NCBI GenBank assembly: GCA_946480545.1
Contig: CAMLKY010000027.1
Location: 1 to 11,423, forward strand
From: an uncultured Acidobacteriota bacterium
GTDB taxonomy: Bacteria > Acidobacteriota > Blastocatellia > Pyrinomonadales > Pyrinomonadaceae
Direction of reading: 5' to 3'
Length of the DNA: 11,423 nt
The translations under genes and the position numbers were made by a program. Of this stretch, positions 1-8,278 are shown piece after piece. Positions within the stretch are counted from its first letter, which is position 1. Every line of letters starts with the position of its first letter. Under the pieces are notes generated by a model, which did no database searches, was not told where the DNA came from, and worked only from the letters and a program-made list of their open reading frames with translations.

Positions 1-4
1 CGTT

Positions 5-49
5 GCAGGCAGGATGCCTGCGCTCCAGTCGCGCCCGCTCCAGTCGCGC
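5..49. repeat. REP-like palindrome plus 15-bp tandem repeat
   Basis: Positions 5-11 and 15-21 form a perfect 7-bp inverted repeat (GCAGGCA / TGCCTGC) with a 3-base centre. Directly after it, the 14-mer CGCTCCAGTCGCGC occurs twice, at 21-34 and 36-49, separated by one base. No reading frame of note covers this stretch, which lies downstream of the terminator of the minus-strand Clp gene. It resembles the short palindromic repeats scattered between genes in some Acidobacteriota. That link is from memory and untested here. Confidence 0.5.
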
Positions 50-58
50 TGCAAGCAA

Positions 59-87
59 GAAAAAAGGCCGCCAGTCCAGGCGGCCTT
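59..87 (-). terminator. Intrinsic terminator after the Clp ATPase gene
   Basis: Read on the minus strand, a perfect 9-bp stem (64-72 pairing with 79-87, core GGCCGCC/GGCGGCC) with a 6-base loop is followed immediately by a run of T residues (60-65 region). It starts about 20 bases after the TGA stop at 109-111 of the Clp-type gene, so it most likely ends the transcript of the chaperone block. Confidence 0.85.
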
Positions 88-108
88 CCCACAGAGATAA
101 CCAATCGA

Positions 109-708
109 TCAATTCAAACTGAATGCGTCGTTCGGGGTCACCACGATATCGCCTTCCTTTGCATCGATGATAAAACGCATGCCGGTTTTCCAGAGGTTCG
201 TGATAGGGAGCTTCACCTTCTGATCGATGTGTCGCTTAAGGAAGCGGGCACCGTAAGCAGGCGAGTAACCCTTCTCGGTGAGCAGATCGACCGCGGCCTC
301 GGTGACCTCGACGATCTTACCCTGGCGTTCCATGTGGCGCTTTAGCTTGCCGAGATACAAACGTGCGATGTCGCGAACCTCGTCCATCGTGAGAGGCGAG
401 AAGACGACGATCTCGTCGATACGATTTCGGAACTCAGGTGTGAAGCGCGTCTCCGCGGCCTTCATTACCTCACCCTTTATCTGCTTGATCTCGCCGAGCG
501 TTTTCTGTCCGAAGCCGAGCGGTTTCTCGTACCGCTTGAAGCTCTCCGAACCGAGGTTCGATGTCATGATCACGATCGCGTCCGAGAGATAGACCTTCTT
601 TCCACGTCCGTCGGTTATCCAGCCTTCGTCAAATGCCTGTAGGAAGATGTTCATCAGGTACGGCGATGCTTTCTCGACCTCGTCCAAAAGGAGGACCGTG
701 TACGGATT
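109..708 (-). pseudogene. C-terminal part of frameshifted Clp-type AAA+ ATPase
   Basis: This is the second half of the D2 AAA+ domain and the C-terminal small domain of the Clp ATPase whose first part ends at 707. The frame resumes at 708 with N-P-Y-T and runs 199 codons to TGA at 109-111. Visible motifs are Walker B (LLLDE, immediately after the break), sensor 1 (MTSN), an arginine finger region (PEFRNRID) and a sensor-2 YGAR motif. An L-G-F tripeptide follows sensor 1 at the place where ClpA and ClpC carry the ClpP-docking loop (IGL/VGF), so the intact protein may have worked with ClpP rather than as a pure disaggregase. The only early start in this frame is a TTG at 687 inside Walker B, with no reason to be a real start. 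I treat this segment as the separated tail of one gene, unless it is rejoined by ribosomal frameshifting or the break is a sequencing error. Confidence 0.8.
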
Positions 709-2386
709 ATCGAAGCTGTTCAGTGAGAATGCCGCCGCGCTCCGATCCGACGATGCCCCGTGGCATACCGATCAATTTTTCGATGCCGACCGTCCCCTCG
801 CCATACTCCGACATGTCGATGCGGACCATCTTGCCCTCGTCGCCGAACATGAATTCCGCCACCGCTTTCGCAAGCTCGGTTTTTCCAACGCCGGTCGGCC
901 CGAGGAACAACAGAACCCCATCGGGGGCGTAGTGATTGTCCTTGAGCGGACCTTTATTCAGCCGGAGCCTTTCGGCAACCGCGCGAACCGCATCCTTCTG
1001 GCCGATAACACGACTTCCAAGGTCGATCTCCATCTGCGAGAAACGGTCCGACGTATCCCGGTAGATCATGTCCTTCGGGATCCGCGATTCCTGCGAGATG
1101 ACATCGATGATGTGCTCGGGCTTTACGACTAGCGAAGACGGCTCGTTGATCTCGACCTTAACTGACGCGGTATCGAGCCAGCCGATCGCCTTATCCGGAA
1201 GGTGGAGGTTGCGGATGTACTTCGGCGACATCTCGAGCGCGGTGTTGATAGCCTCGTCCGAGATCGTGACCGAATAATTCTTCTCGAGCCGCGGTTTCAG
1301 ACCCATTAAGATCTGCCGCGTTTCATCCAGAGTCGGTTCCTCGACCTTCACAAGTCGGAACCGTCGTGCGAGCGCCTCGTCTTCGGCAATGTACTCTTTG
1401 TACTCTGTCATCGTCGTCGCGCCGATGATCCGAAGCTCACCGCGCGCGAGCGCCGATTTGAACATGTTCGCGGCATCGGATGACGTTCCGAGAGCGGCGC
1501 CTGCACCGATGATCGTGTGCGCCTCGTCGATGAACAGGATGATATGGTCTTTTTCCTTGACCTCGTCGATGATGCCTTTGATACGCTCCTCGAACATTCC
1601 CCGGAGCATAGTCCCGGCAACCAGACCGCCCATCTGAAGCTGAACAATGTGAGCATCGCGAAGGCGGGCCGGAACTTTGTCGGGTTCCAGCTCGATCAAT
1701 CTCGCAAGACCCTCGACAACTGCCGTTTTCCCAACGCCCGGCTCACCGACAAGCATCGGCGAGTTCGAACGCTCTTTGTGCGACAGGATCTCGATCATCT
1801 GCAGGATCTCTTTCTCGCGACCGATGGTCGGCGGGATCTTGTCCTGTCGTGCAAGCTTGTTCATCGAGACGCCGAAGTGGCGCAGGAATGATGGAAGCTC
1901 GTATTTCTGCCGGGTGCGTTCCTCTTCTTTCTCACGCTTTCTTATCCGCGTGCGTGCGGTCTGTGCTACTTCATCAGACGGCACTCCGAGATTCTGCAGC
2001 ACATCATTCAACATGCTCCGCTCGTCGTTCGAAAGGACATAGAAGATGTCGCTGCCGTCGATCACGCGACGCCCCTGCGACCGCGCGCGATCCATCGCGC
2101 GCTTGAACAACTCGGTAGTTTCCGGAGCGATCCGGAAACCCTTTCCCGTATGCTGCCGCCCCGTCTCCATGCGTTTTTCGATCAGCAACTTTACTGACCG
2201 AGGATCGACCGCGAGGTCGCGCATCGTTGACGTGAACAACTCATCCTCCTCAGTCGCAACGGCATGAAGGATGTGTTCGATCGCAACGTAATTCTGATCG
2301 CGCTTCTTCGACTCGCCGAGGGCGGCTTCAAGAACGCGACGCCCGCTATCGCTAAACTTATCTTTGTATGCGTCGATGTCTGCCAT
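707..2386 (-). CDS. Clp-type AAA+ ATPase, N-terminal part, truncated by frameshift
   Basis: ATP-driven protein unfoldase of the ClpA/ClpC/ClpB class. It starts at ATG 2386 and stops at TAA 707-709 after 559 codons. Domains in order: a double Clp-N repeat (about residues 6-150), AAA+ D1 with Walker A GEPGVGKT (214-221), Walker B ILFIDE (283-288) and arginine fingers R341-R342, then the start of D2 with Walker A GPTGVGKT (496-503). There is no long coiled-coil M domain between D1 and D2, so it is closer in layout to ClpA than to ClpB. With two bases restored near 709 the protein would be about 759 residues, close to ClpA. The D1 pore loop reads T-M-L-R-G instead of A-K-Y-R-G and the D2 loop G-I-V-G instead of G-Y-V-G, so both threading tyrosines are absent. 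No clear Shine-Dalgarno precedes the ATG. It is the last gene of the minus-strand chaperone block but is separated from grpE by a terminator and 451 bases. Subfamily is not certain, so no symbol is given. Confidence 0.85.
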   Translation of the reverse strand: MADIDAYKDKFSDSGRRVLEAALGESKKRDQNYVAIEHILHAVATEEDELFTSTMRDLAVDPRSVKLLIEKRMETGRQHTGKGFRIAPETTELFKRAMDRARSQGRRVIDGSDIFYVLSNDERSMLNDVLQNLGVPSDEVAQTARTRIRKREKEEERTRQKYELPSFLRHFGVSMNKLARQDKIPPTIGREKEILQMIEILSHKERSNSPMLVGEPGVGKTAVVEGLARLIELEPDKVPARLRDAHIVQLQMGGLVAGTMLRGMFEERIKGIIDEVKEKDHIILFIDEAHTIIGAGAALGTSSDAANMFKSALARGELRIIGATTMTEYKEYIAEDEALARRFRLVKVEEPTLDETRQILMGLKPRLEKNYSVTISDEAINTALEMSPKYIRNLHLPDKAIGWLDTASVKVEINEPSSLVVKPEHIIDVISQESRIPKDMIYRDTSDRFSQMEIDLGSRVIGQKDAVRAVAERLRLNKGPLKDNHYAPDGVLLFLGPTGVGKTELAKAVAEFMFGDEGKMVRIDMSEYGEGTVGIEKLIGMPRGIVGSERGGILTEQLR

Positions 2387-2448
2387 AAAGCTGCTTAAAA
2401 ATTCCCAATTGTTTGATGCCTCGGGTGCGGCTTCCTATGCCCGCGTCT

Positions 2449-2479
2449 ATTCTACCACCTTGCCGCGCGTCGAATGCAA
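2449..2479 (-). promoter_or_regulatory. Weak candidate promoter for the Clp ATPase gene
   Basis: On the minus strand, TAGAAT (2449-2454) lies about 63 bases upstream of the ATG at 2386, with TTGCAT (2474-2479) 19 bases further up. The spacing is longer than the ideal 17. It is supported mainly by the terminator after grpE, which implies this gene needs its own promoter. Confidence 0.25.
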
Positions 2480-2657
2480 TTGTTTACCGCGCGGAGCAAG
2501 CAACGTGCCTCGCGAAAGCGCAATGGAATCGGACATGATTCGAAAGCCGTTGGTGGCGGATGTCTGCTCCATCAAATGTTCGCCATCACGGCAATCCAAC
2601 CGCTCGGGATCTGTCTGAGCCACGGGCTTCAGCACGTGGAACAGGTCCGACTCCCGG

Positions 2658-2743
2658 CGAGGGCGTTTCAAACGCCCTCGAAATGCGAAGCCCGTTGAAA
2701 CGGGCTCCTTGCTAATCCTGATTTCTTTCACGCCGTAAACGGC
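2658..2743. repeat. Cluster of three REP-like palindromes
   Basis: Three palindromes lie in a row. The first has 11-bp arms with a one-base centre (2658-2668 / 2670-2680). The second is AGCCCGTT-GA-AACGGGCT (2689-2706). The third is GCCGT-AA-ACGGC (2732-2743). All share a CGTTT/AAACG-like core. They occupy the 451-base gap (2387-2837) between the Clp gene and grpE. An open minus-strand frame of 94 codons crosses the palindromes but has no start signal and no recognisable protein features, so I do not call a gene. Apart from this cluster, the grpE terminator and a weak promoter, I see nothing else in the gap. Confidence 0.6.
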
Positions 2744-2781
2744 ATGGTTATGCTCAACTTCTCGTCGTACGTCGGTGGAAC

Positions 2782-2807
2782 AAAAAGGCTGTCACATTCT
2801 GACAGCC
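2782..2807 (-). terminator. Intrinsic terminator after grpE
   Basis: Minus-strand hairpin with a perfect 8-bp stem, GGCTGTCA (2800-2807 read in reverse complement) and TGACAGCC (2787-2794), with a 5-base loop, followed directly by five T residues (2782-2786). It begins about 30 bases after the grpE stop at 2838. It should end the hsp20-clpB-grpE transcript and so separate it from the broken Clp ATPase gene. Confidence 0.9.
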
Positions 2808-2837
2808 CTCTTTAGCTACAAACTTGAAACCGAGAAT

Positions 2838-3503
2838 CTACTCCGCCGCTGACTGAGCCCGGCCACGTCCGACTTGCACTCTCGCTGCCCGCAGCAGCCT
2901 CTCTCCGAATTTATATCCGCGCGAGTACTCGGCGGTGACCTTGCCGTCCTCTTCCGGATCAACCTCAGTCATGTCGATCGCCTCATGCACCTCGGGGTCG
3001 AATGTTGCTCCGACCGAGGGCACGGCCTCTACGCCGACACTCATCAGGGCCTGCTCAAACGAACGGGCCGTGCTTTTTACACCATCACGCAGATGATCGA
3101 CCGAAGGGTCCTGCTCGCTCGCCTCGATCGCACGGTTCAGGTTGTCGAGCACCGGAAGAAGCGCCGTGAGGAAATCGAACTGGCCTTGCTTCGCTCGATC
3201 CTCGAGCGTCTTCATCAACCGCGAGCGCATCTCGGCCGTTTCCTTTTCGAGACTGTTCTTCGCTTCTTCGAACTTTGTCTGCACACCAACGAGCTTGGCC
3301 TCGGCGGCCTCACGGCGCTCTATCTCAGACTTAAGCATCGCTTCGAGCTCTACCTCACGAGCCGGCTTCTTAGGCTCCGCCTTCATCTCGTCCACCACAT
3401 CCTCGCGAATCCCGTCCTCGGTGACTCGCCGCCGGTCGTTCACCGGGATCTTCAAAGGTTCTTCGTCAATAGCTTTGCCATTAAACGGATCGTTCTGATT
3501 CAT
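2838..3503 (-). CDS. grpE: GrpE, nucleotide-exchange factor of DnaK
   Basis: Cytoplasmic co-chaperone that speeds ADP release from DnaK and so resets it for another round of substrate binding. The protein is 221 residues from the ATG at 3503. I prefer this start because AAGAGAAG lies just upstream at good spacing. A GTG six codons earlier (3521) is in frame but less well supported. Visible features are a charged, poorly conserved N-terminus, a long coiled-coil helix (about 50-105), the dimer segment LLPVLDNLNRAIE (115-127), and the beta-rich head with GATFDPEVHEAI (165-176) and RGYKFGERLLRAARVQV (195-211). These are classic GrpE signatures, and the length is slightly above the usual 190-200 because of the N-terminal tail. 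It lies 63 bases after clpB on the same strand and before a strong terminator, so it probably shares the clpB transcript. dnaK and dnaJ are not in the window. Confidence 0.95.
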   Translation of the reverse strand: MNQNDPFNGKAIDEEPLKIPVNDRRRVTEDGIREDVVDEMKAEPKKPAREVELEAMLKSEIERREAAEAKLVGVQTKFEEAKNSLEKETAEMRSRLMKTLEDRAKQGQFDFLTALLPVLDNLNRAIEASEQDPSVDHLRDGVKSTARSFEQALMSVGVEAVPSVGATFDPEVHEAIDMTEVDPEEDGKVTAEYSRGYKFGERLLRAARVQVGRGRAQSAAE

Positions 3504-3525
3504 TTTTCTTCTCTTGAACACTACT

Positions 3526-3550
3526 CAATGGTAAATCGTCAATCGTGAAT
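3526..3550 (-). repeat. Short dispersed sequence upstream of grpE
   Basis: On the minus strand this reads ATTCAC, eight bases, then ATTTACCATTG. A closely similar arrangement (ATTCAC, seven bases, ATTTACAATTG) lies upstream of clpB at 6188-6211. The two copies probably belong to one family of intergenic sequence. Function unknown. Confidence 0.4.
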
Positions 3551-3566
3551 AGGGAACCCGGCCCGC

Positions 3567-6182
<2,616 letters not shown>

Positions 6183-6187
6183 AATCC

Positions 6188-6211
6188 CAATTGTAAATGA
6201 TGAAGGTGAAT
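6188..6211 (-). repeat. Short dispersed sequence upstream of clpB
   Basis: Partner of the sequence at 3526-3550: ATTCAC, seven bases, ATTTACAATTG on the minus strand, ending five bases before the clpB ATG. It overlaps the 3' arm (minus strand) of the hairpin at 6205-6237. Confidence 0.4.
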
Positions 6212-6237
6212 GGCGGGCTATGATTCCGCCATTCACC
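6205..6237 (-). promoter_or_regulatory. Perfect 12-bp hairpin between hsp20 and clpB
   Basis: GGTGAATGGCGG (6205-6216) and CCGCCATTCACC (6226-6237) pair perfectly around a 9-base loop. The hairpin lies about 24 bases after the hsp20 stop and 22 bases before the clpB ATG. No T-run follows it on the minus strand, so it is not a standard terminator. Plausible roles are protecting the 3' end of the hsp20 message after cleavage, partial attenuation before clpB, or an operator. The 9-base spacer matches the geometry of the CIRCE heat-shock operator but the arm sequence does not. Confidence 0.55.
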
Positions 6238-6260
6238 CTCTGCAACTACTCAACGTTTAT

Positions 6261-6761
6261 TTAGGCGCTGGCGGATTTAGCCTCGCCCTCGATCGTCTTC
6301 GGCTGCGAGCCTGCGCCGGATCCCGAAATCTCGATCTTACGGGCCTTGGTTTCCTCGCGCTTCGGCAAGCTCACCCTGAGGACTCCGTTGTCGAAATCCG
6401 CGGTCGCTCCTTCCGCGGTCACCGTCTGCGGGAGCGTGAACGACCGCGTAAACGTACCGTATGACCGCTCGACGCGATGATAGTTATCGCCGTCGGTCTT
6501 CTTCTCGAACTTTCGCTCGCCTCTGAGGGTGATGACGTTATTCTCGACCGAGATCTCAAAATCGTCGCGGTTCATACCCGGCAGCTCGGCCTCGAGAATA
6601 AGTCGGTCCTTGTCCTCAAAGATATCGACGCTCGGCGCCCATGCCCCGTGCGTCATTTCCTCGCGGTTGAAGTTCGCCGGCATAACGCCCGTAAAGAGGC
6701 GTGTCATATCGTCCTGAAGACTTCTTAACTCTCTGAATGGATCGTACTTGATCATGCTCAT
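6261..6761 (-). CDS. hsp20: Small heat-shock protein, Hsp20/alpha-crystallin family
   Basis: ATP-independent holdase that binds unfolding proteins and keeps them ready for refolding by the DnaK/ClpB machinery. It is 166 residues, typical for the family. The alpha-crystallin domain spans about 41-146, with W41-A-P-S-V-D at its start, ELPG (59-62), and GVLRVSLPK (126-134) near its end, which is the family's most conserved strand motif. I143-E-I145 could serve as the I-x-I motif that docks a neighbouring subunit. The N-terminal arm (1-40) is short with few aromatics. The start is firm: ATG 6761 has GGAGGT seven to eight bases upstream and a near-consensus promoter further up. It is the first gene of the minus-strand chaperone block, and clpB follows after 78 bases containing a strong hairpin. 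The strong ribosome site fits the high output expected for an sHsp. Confidence 0.95.
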   Translation of the reverse strand: MSMIKYDPFRELRSLQDDMTRLFTGVMPANFNREEMTHGAWAPSVDIFEDKDRLILEAELPGMNRDDFEISVENNVITLRGERKFEKKTDGDNYHRVERSYGTFTRSFTLPQTVTAEGATADFDNGVLRVSLPKREETKARKIEISGSGAGSQPKTIEGEAKSASA

Positions 6762-6767
6762 GTCATT

Positions 6768-6773
6768 ACCTCC
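6768..6773 (-). promoter_or_regulatory. Strong Shine-Dalgarno of hsp20
   Basis: GGAGGT on the minus strand, six bases before the ATG at 6761 and directly preceded by a run of eight T residues. It decides the start codon over the second in-frame ATG two codons later. Confidence 0.85.
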
Positions 6774-6825
6774 AAAAAAAATACGGTTGATTTAGATTTA
6801 ATGACCAATCACTTAGTCCATGGCC

Positions 6826-6854
6826 ATAATAAAATCTGAGTCCAGAGTTGTCAA
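6826..6854 (-). promoter_or_regulatory. Near-consensus sigma70 promoter of hsp20
   Basis: On the minus strand, TTGACA (6849-6854) is a perfect -35 and TATTAT (6826-6831) a 5-of-6 -10, separated by exactly 17 bases. Transcription should start near 6819, giving a 5' leader of about 57 bases. It looks like a housekeeping promoter rather than a sigma32 one. The leader contains an imperfect inverted repeat (GACTAA, four bases, TTGGTC) that could be an operator. Confidence 0.8.
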
Positions 6855-6887
6855 GTCCCTTGCGAGGCTGATTTCAGGGTGCCAGGA

Positions 6888-6900
6888 CTCACGACGTGAG
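6888..6900. promoter_or_regulatory. 13-bp palindrome between divergent promoters
   Basis: CTCACG-A-CGTGAG is a perfect palindrome located 34 bases upstream of the hsp20 -35 and about 58 bases upstream of the -35 of the nucleoside transport genes. It could be a regulator site, but a 6-bp-arm palindrome can also arise by chance or belong to a repeat. Confidence 0.3.
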
Positions 6901-6958
6901 CTAATAAGGGTTCGTTCCCGGTACTCAGCGGTGGAGTTGCCCAAAGGCAGAGAATCAG

Positions 6959-6987
6959 GTGACAGCAAGGCCTTTTATCGGTATATT
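6959..6987 (+). promoter_or_regulatory. Candidate sigma70 promoter of the nucleoside salvage cluster
   Basis: GTGACA (6959-6964, 5 of 6 to TTGACA) and TATATT (6982-6987) are separated by 17 bases. The predicted start of transcription is near 6994. That is only about 8 bases before the TTG at 7002 and about 59 bases before the in-frame ATG at 7053, so it bears on the choice of start for the first permease. Confidence 0.6.
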
Positions 6988-7001
6988 TAGCAAGCACCAA
7001 A

Positions 7002-8144
7002 TTGTCAGAGCCGCGGGAGGCCGGCCCGTCGCTCGAAATAGCTCCACAGAAAATGAAAATACTGCGGGAAATCCTATGGCCGCTGGTCGCGGTGGTCGCA
7101 GCCTTCGTAGTGGGCGGCATTATCGTTTTGCTGATAGGCGACAATCCCTTTGTTGCGTTCTATCACATGATCGGTAATTCGTTCGGTTCGCTGAACGATA
7201 TCGGCTACACCCTCTACATTGCGACGCCGCTCATCTTTACGGGACTTGCGGTCGCGGTGGCTTTTAGATGTGGGCTGCTGAATATCGGAGCTGAGGGTCA
7301 GCTATACGTCGCGGCGTTCGTTGCTGCATGGATCGGGATCAAATTCGGCGGGACAGTGGTCACGCTGATGGACCAGGGCGAGCCGGTTCATCATAACTGG
7401 TCGTGGACCAGCCTTCCGGCGTTCCTGCTTGTTCCGCTTTGTATTCTCGGTGCGATCGCGGCGGGCGGCATCTGGGGAGCGATCCCGGGAATATTAAAAG
7501 CCAGGTTCGGTTCGCATGAGGTCATCAACACCATCATGCTGAACTTCATCGCCGTCGCTCTGGTCGGCTACTTCACACAGTATTTCTACAAGATCCCGGG
7601 CGACCCGATCATGCAGACCGCCGAGATCGGGCCGCCGGCCCATATCCCTCGCATCAGCCAATATATCCGGGGCATGCCCGAGTTCGTTCCGCTCAGCGTC
7701 GCTTTCCTGATCGCGATACTGATGTGCGTGCTCGTCTATATTTTTCTCTGGAAGACCAAATGGGGTTATGAGCTTCGTGCGGTCGGCGAGAATCCCTCGG
7801 CGGCCGAGTACGGCGGCATCTCGCCAAAGAAGCAGATCATTATCGCGATGACGATCTCGGGCGGGCTAGCCGGCATGGTCGCACTTGGTGAGGTGCTGGG
7901 CGATCGGCATCGCTACTATCACGACTTTTCGGATGGATGGGGCTTTCTCGGGATCGCGGTTGCTCTCCTCGGCAGAAACCATCCGCTGGGAATCTTTATC
8001 GCCGCGATCTTTTTTGCCGTATTGAAGCGCGGCCAGATCTTTGTCGACATCGAGACGAGATTCGTCTCTAAGGATCTTGTCGAAGTGTTACAGGCGATCA
8101 TCATCATCTTCGTCGCGTCGCTTCAGAGGTTCTCGCGAAGATGA
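7002..8144 (+). CDS. ABC nucleoside importer, permease subunit 1 (NupP-like)
   Basis: Inner-membrane permease of a branched-chain-amino-acid-type (BPD_transp_2) ABC importer of the nucleoside/simple-sugar class, like Bacillus NupP. It has about 8-10 hydrophobic segments, the first at about 25-46. The conserved stretch FRCGLLNIGAEGQ (88-100) follows the second segment and is characteristic of this family. The cytoplasmic coupling loop is G-E-N-P-S-A-A-E-Y-G-G-I (262-273), with a matching loop in the next gene. The TTG at 7002 gives 380 residues with a soluble N-terminal tail. ATG 7053 gives 363 residues starting just before the first membrane segment. Neither has a good Shine-Dalgarno, so the start is unresolved. 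The second permease follows after 134 bases containing an inverted repeat. The ATPase and the BMP-type binding lipoprotein that normally lie next to such permeases are absent. Nucleosides as substrate are inferred from family resemblance and the salvage enzymes downstream. Confidence 0.88.
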   Translation: MSEPREAGPSLEIAPQKMKILREILWPLVAVVAAFVVGGIIVLLIGDNPFVAFYHMIGNSFGSLNDIGYTLYIATPLIFTGLAVAVAFRCGLLNIGAEGQLYVAAFVAAWIGIKFGGTVVTLMDQGEPVHHNWSWTSLPAFLLVPLCILGAIAAGGIWGAIPGILKARFGSHEVINTIMLNFIAVALVGYFTQYFYKIPGDPIMQTAEIGPPAHIPRISQYIRGMPEFVPLSVAFLIAILMCVLVYIFLWKTKWGYELRAVGENPSAAEYGGISPKKQIIIAMTISGGLAGMVALGEVLGDRHRYYHDFSDGWGFLGIAVALLGRNHPLGIFIAAIFFAVLKRGQIFVDIETRFVSKDLVEVLQAIIIIFVASLQRFSRR

Positions 8145-8150
8145 TGTTTC

Positions 8151-8268
8151 TTACCGCAGAGCAGCAGAGACGCAGAGATTTTTTGCGGGAGATTGAGAAC
8201 GAAGCGATATTACGGCGATCGTATGAGCCTGGTTATTCTTCTCGGCGTCTCCGCGTCTCGGTGGTTAA
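8151..8268. repeat. MITE-like inverted repeat between the permease genes
   Basis: The left arm begins TTACCGCAGAG (8151 on), and the reverse complement of the right arm (8236-8268) begins TTAACCACCGAGACGC. Both arms contain GAGACGC followed by a GAG. The arms are about 30 bases, imperfect, and enclose about 55 bases without a gene. The element fills nearly all of the 134-base gap. ACCGCAGAGACGCAGAG-type sequences are common dispersed repeats in environmental bacterial genomes (from memory). It carries no T-run, so it is not a normal terminator. Confidence 0.6.
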
Positions 8269-8278
8269 TTGATAGCGA

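Noticed and set aside
700..715. Programmed +1 frameshift in the Clp gene
   Set aside because: A +1 slip at CGA-TAA would give one residue fewer than the family spacing, and no slippery codon or Shine-Dalgarno-like stimulator is evident. A 2-base deletion is simpler.
2447..2731. 94-codon minus-strand frame in the clp-grpE gap
   Set aside because: It runs through three palindromes, has no ribosome site and no recognisable domain. Best explained as open frame through repeat DNA.
2874..3548. 224-codon plus-strand frame opposite grpE
   Set aside because: It is antisense to a clear grpE, with low-complexity Leu/Arg/His-rich composition typical of a shadow frame.
6183..6260. CIRCE operator before clpB
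   Set aside because: Only the 9-base spacer matches. The TTAGCACTC/GAGTGCTAA arms are absent.
6774..6825. RNA thermometer (ROSE or fourU) in the hsp20 leader
   Set aside because: The Shine-Dalgarno follows a T-run directly, and I could not find an upstream stretch that would pair with it convincingly.
6851..7144. 97-codon minus-strand frame overlapping the permease 1 start
   Set aside because: It overlaps the transporter's first membrane segment and the hsp20 -35 box. No ribosome site or known domain.
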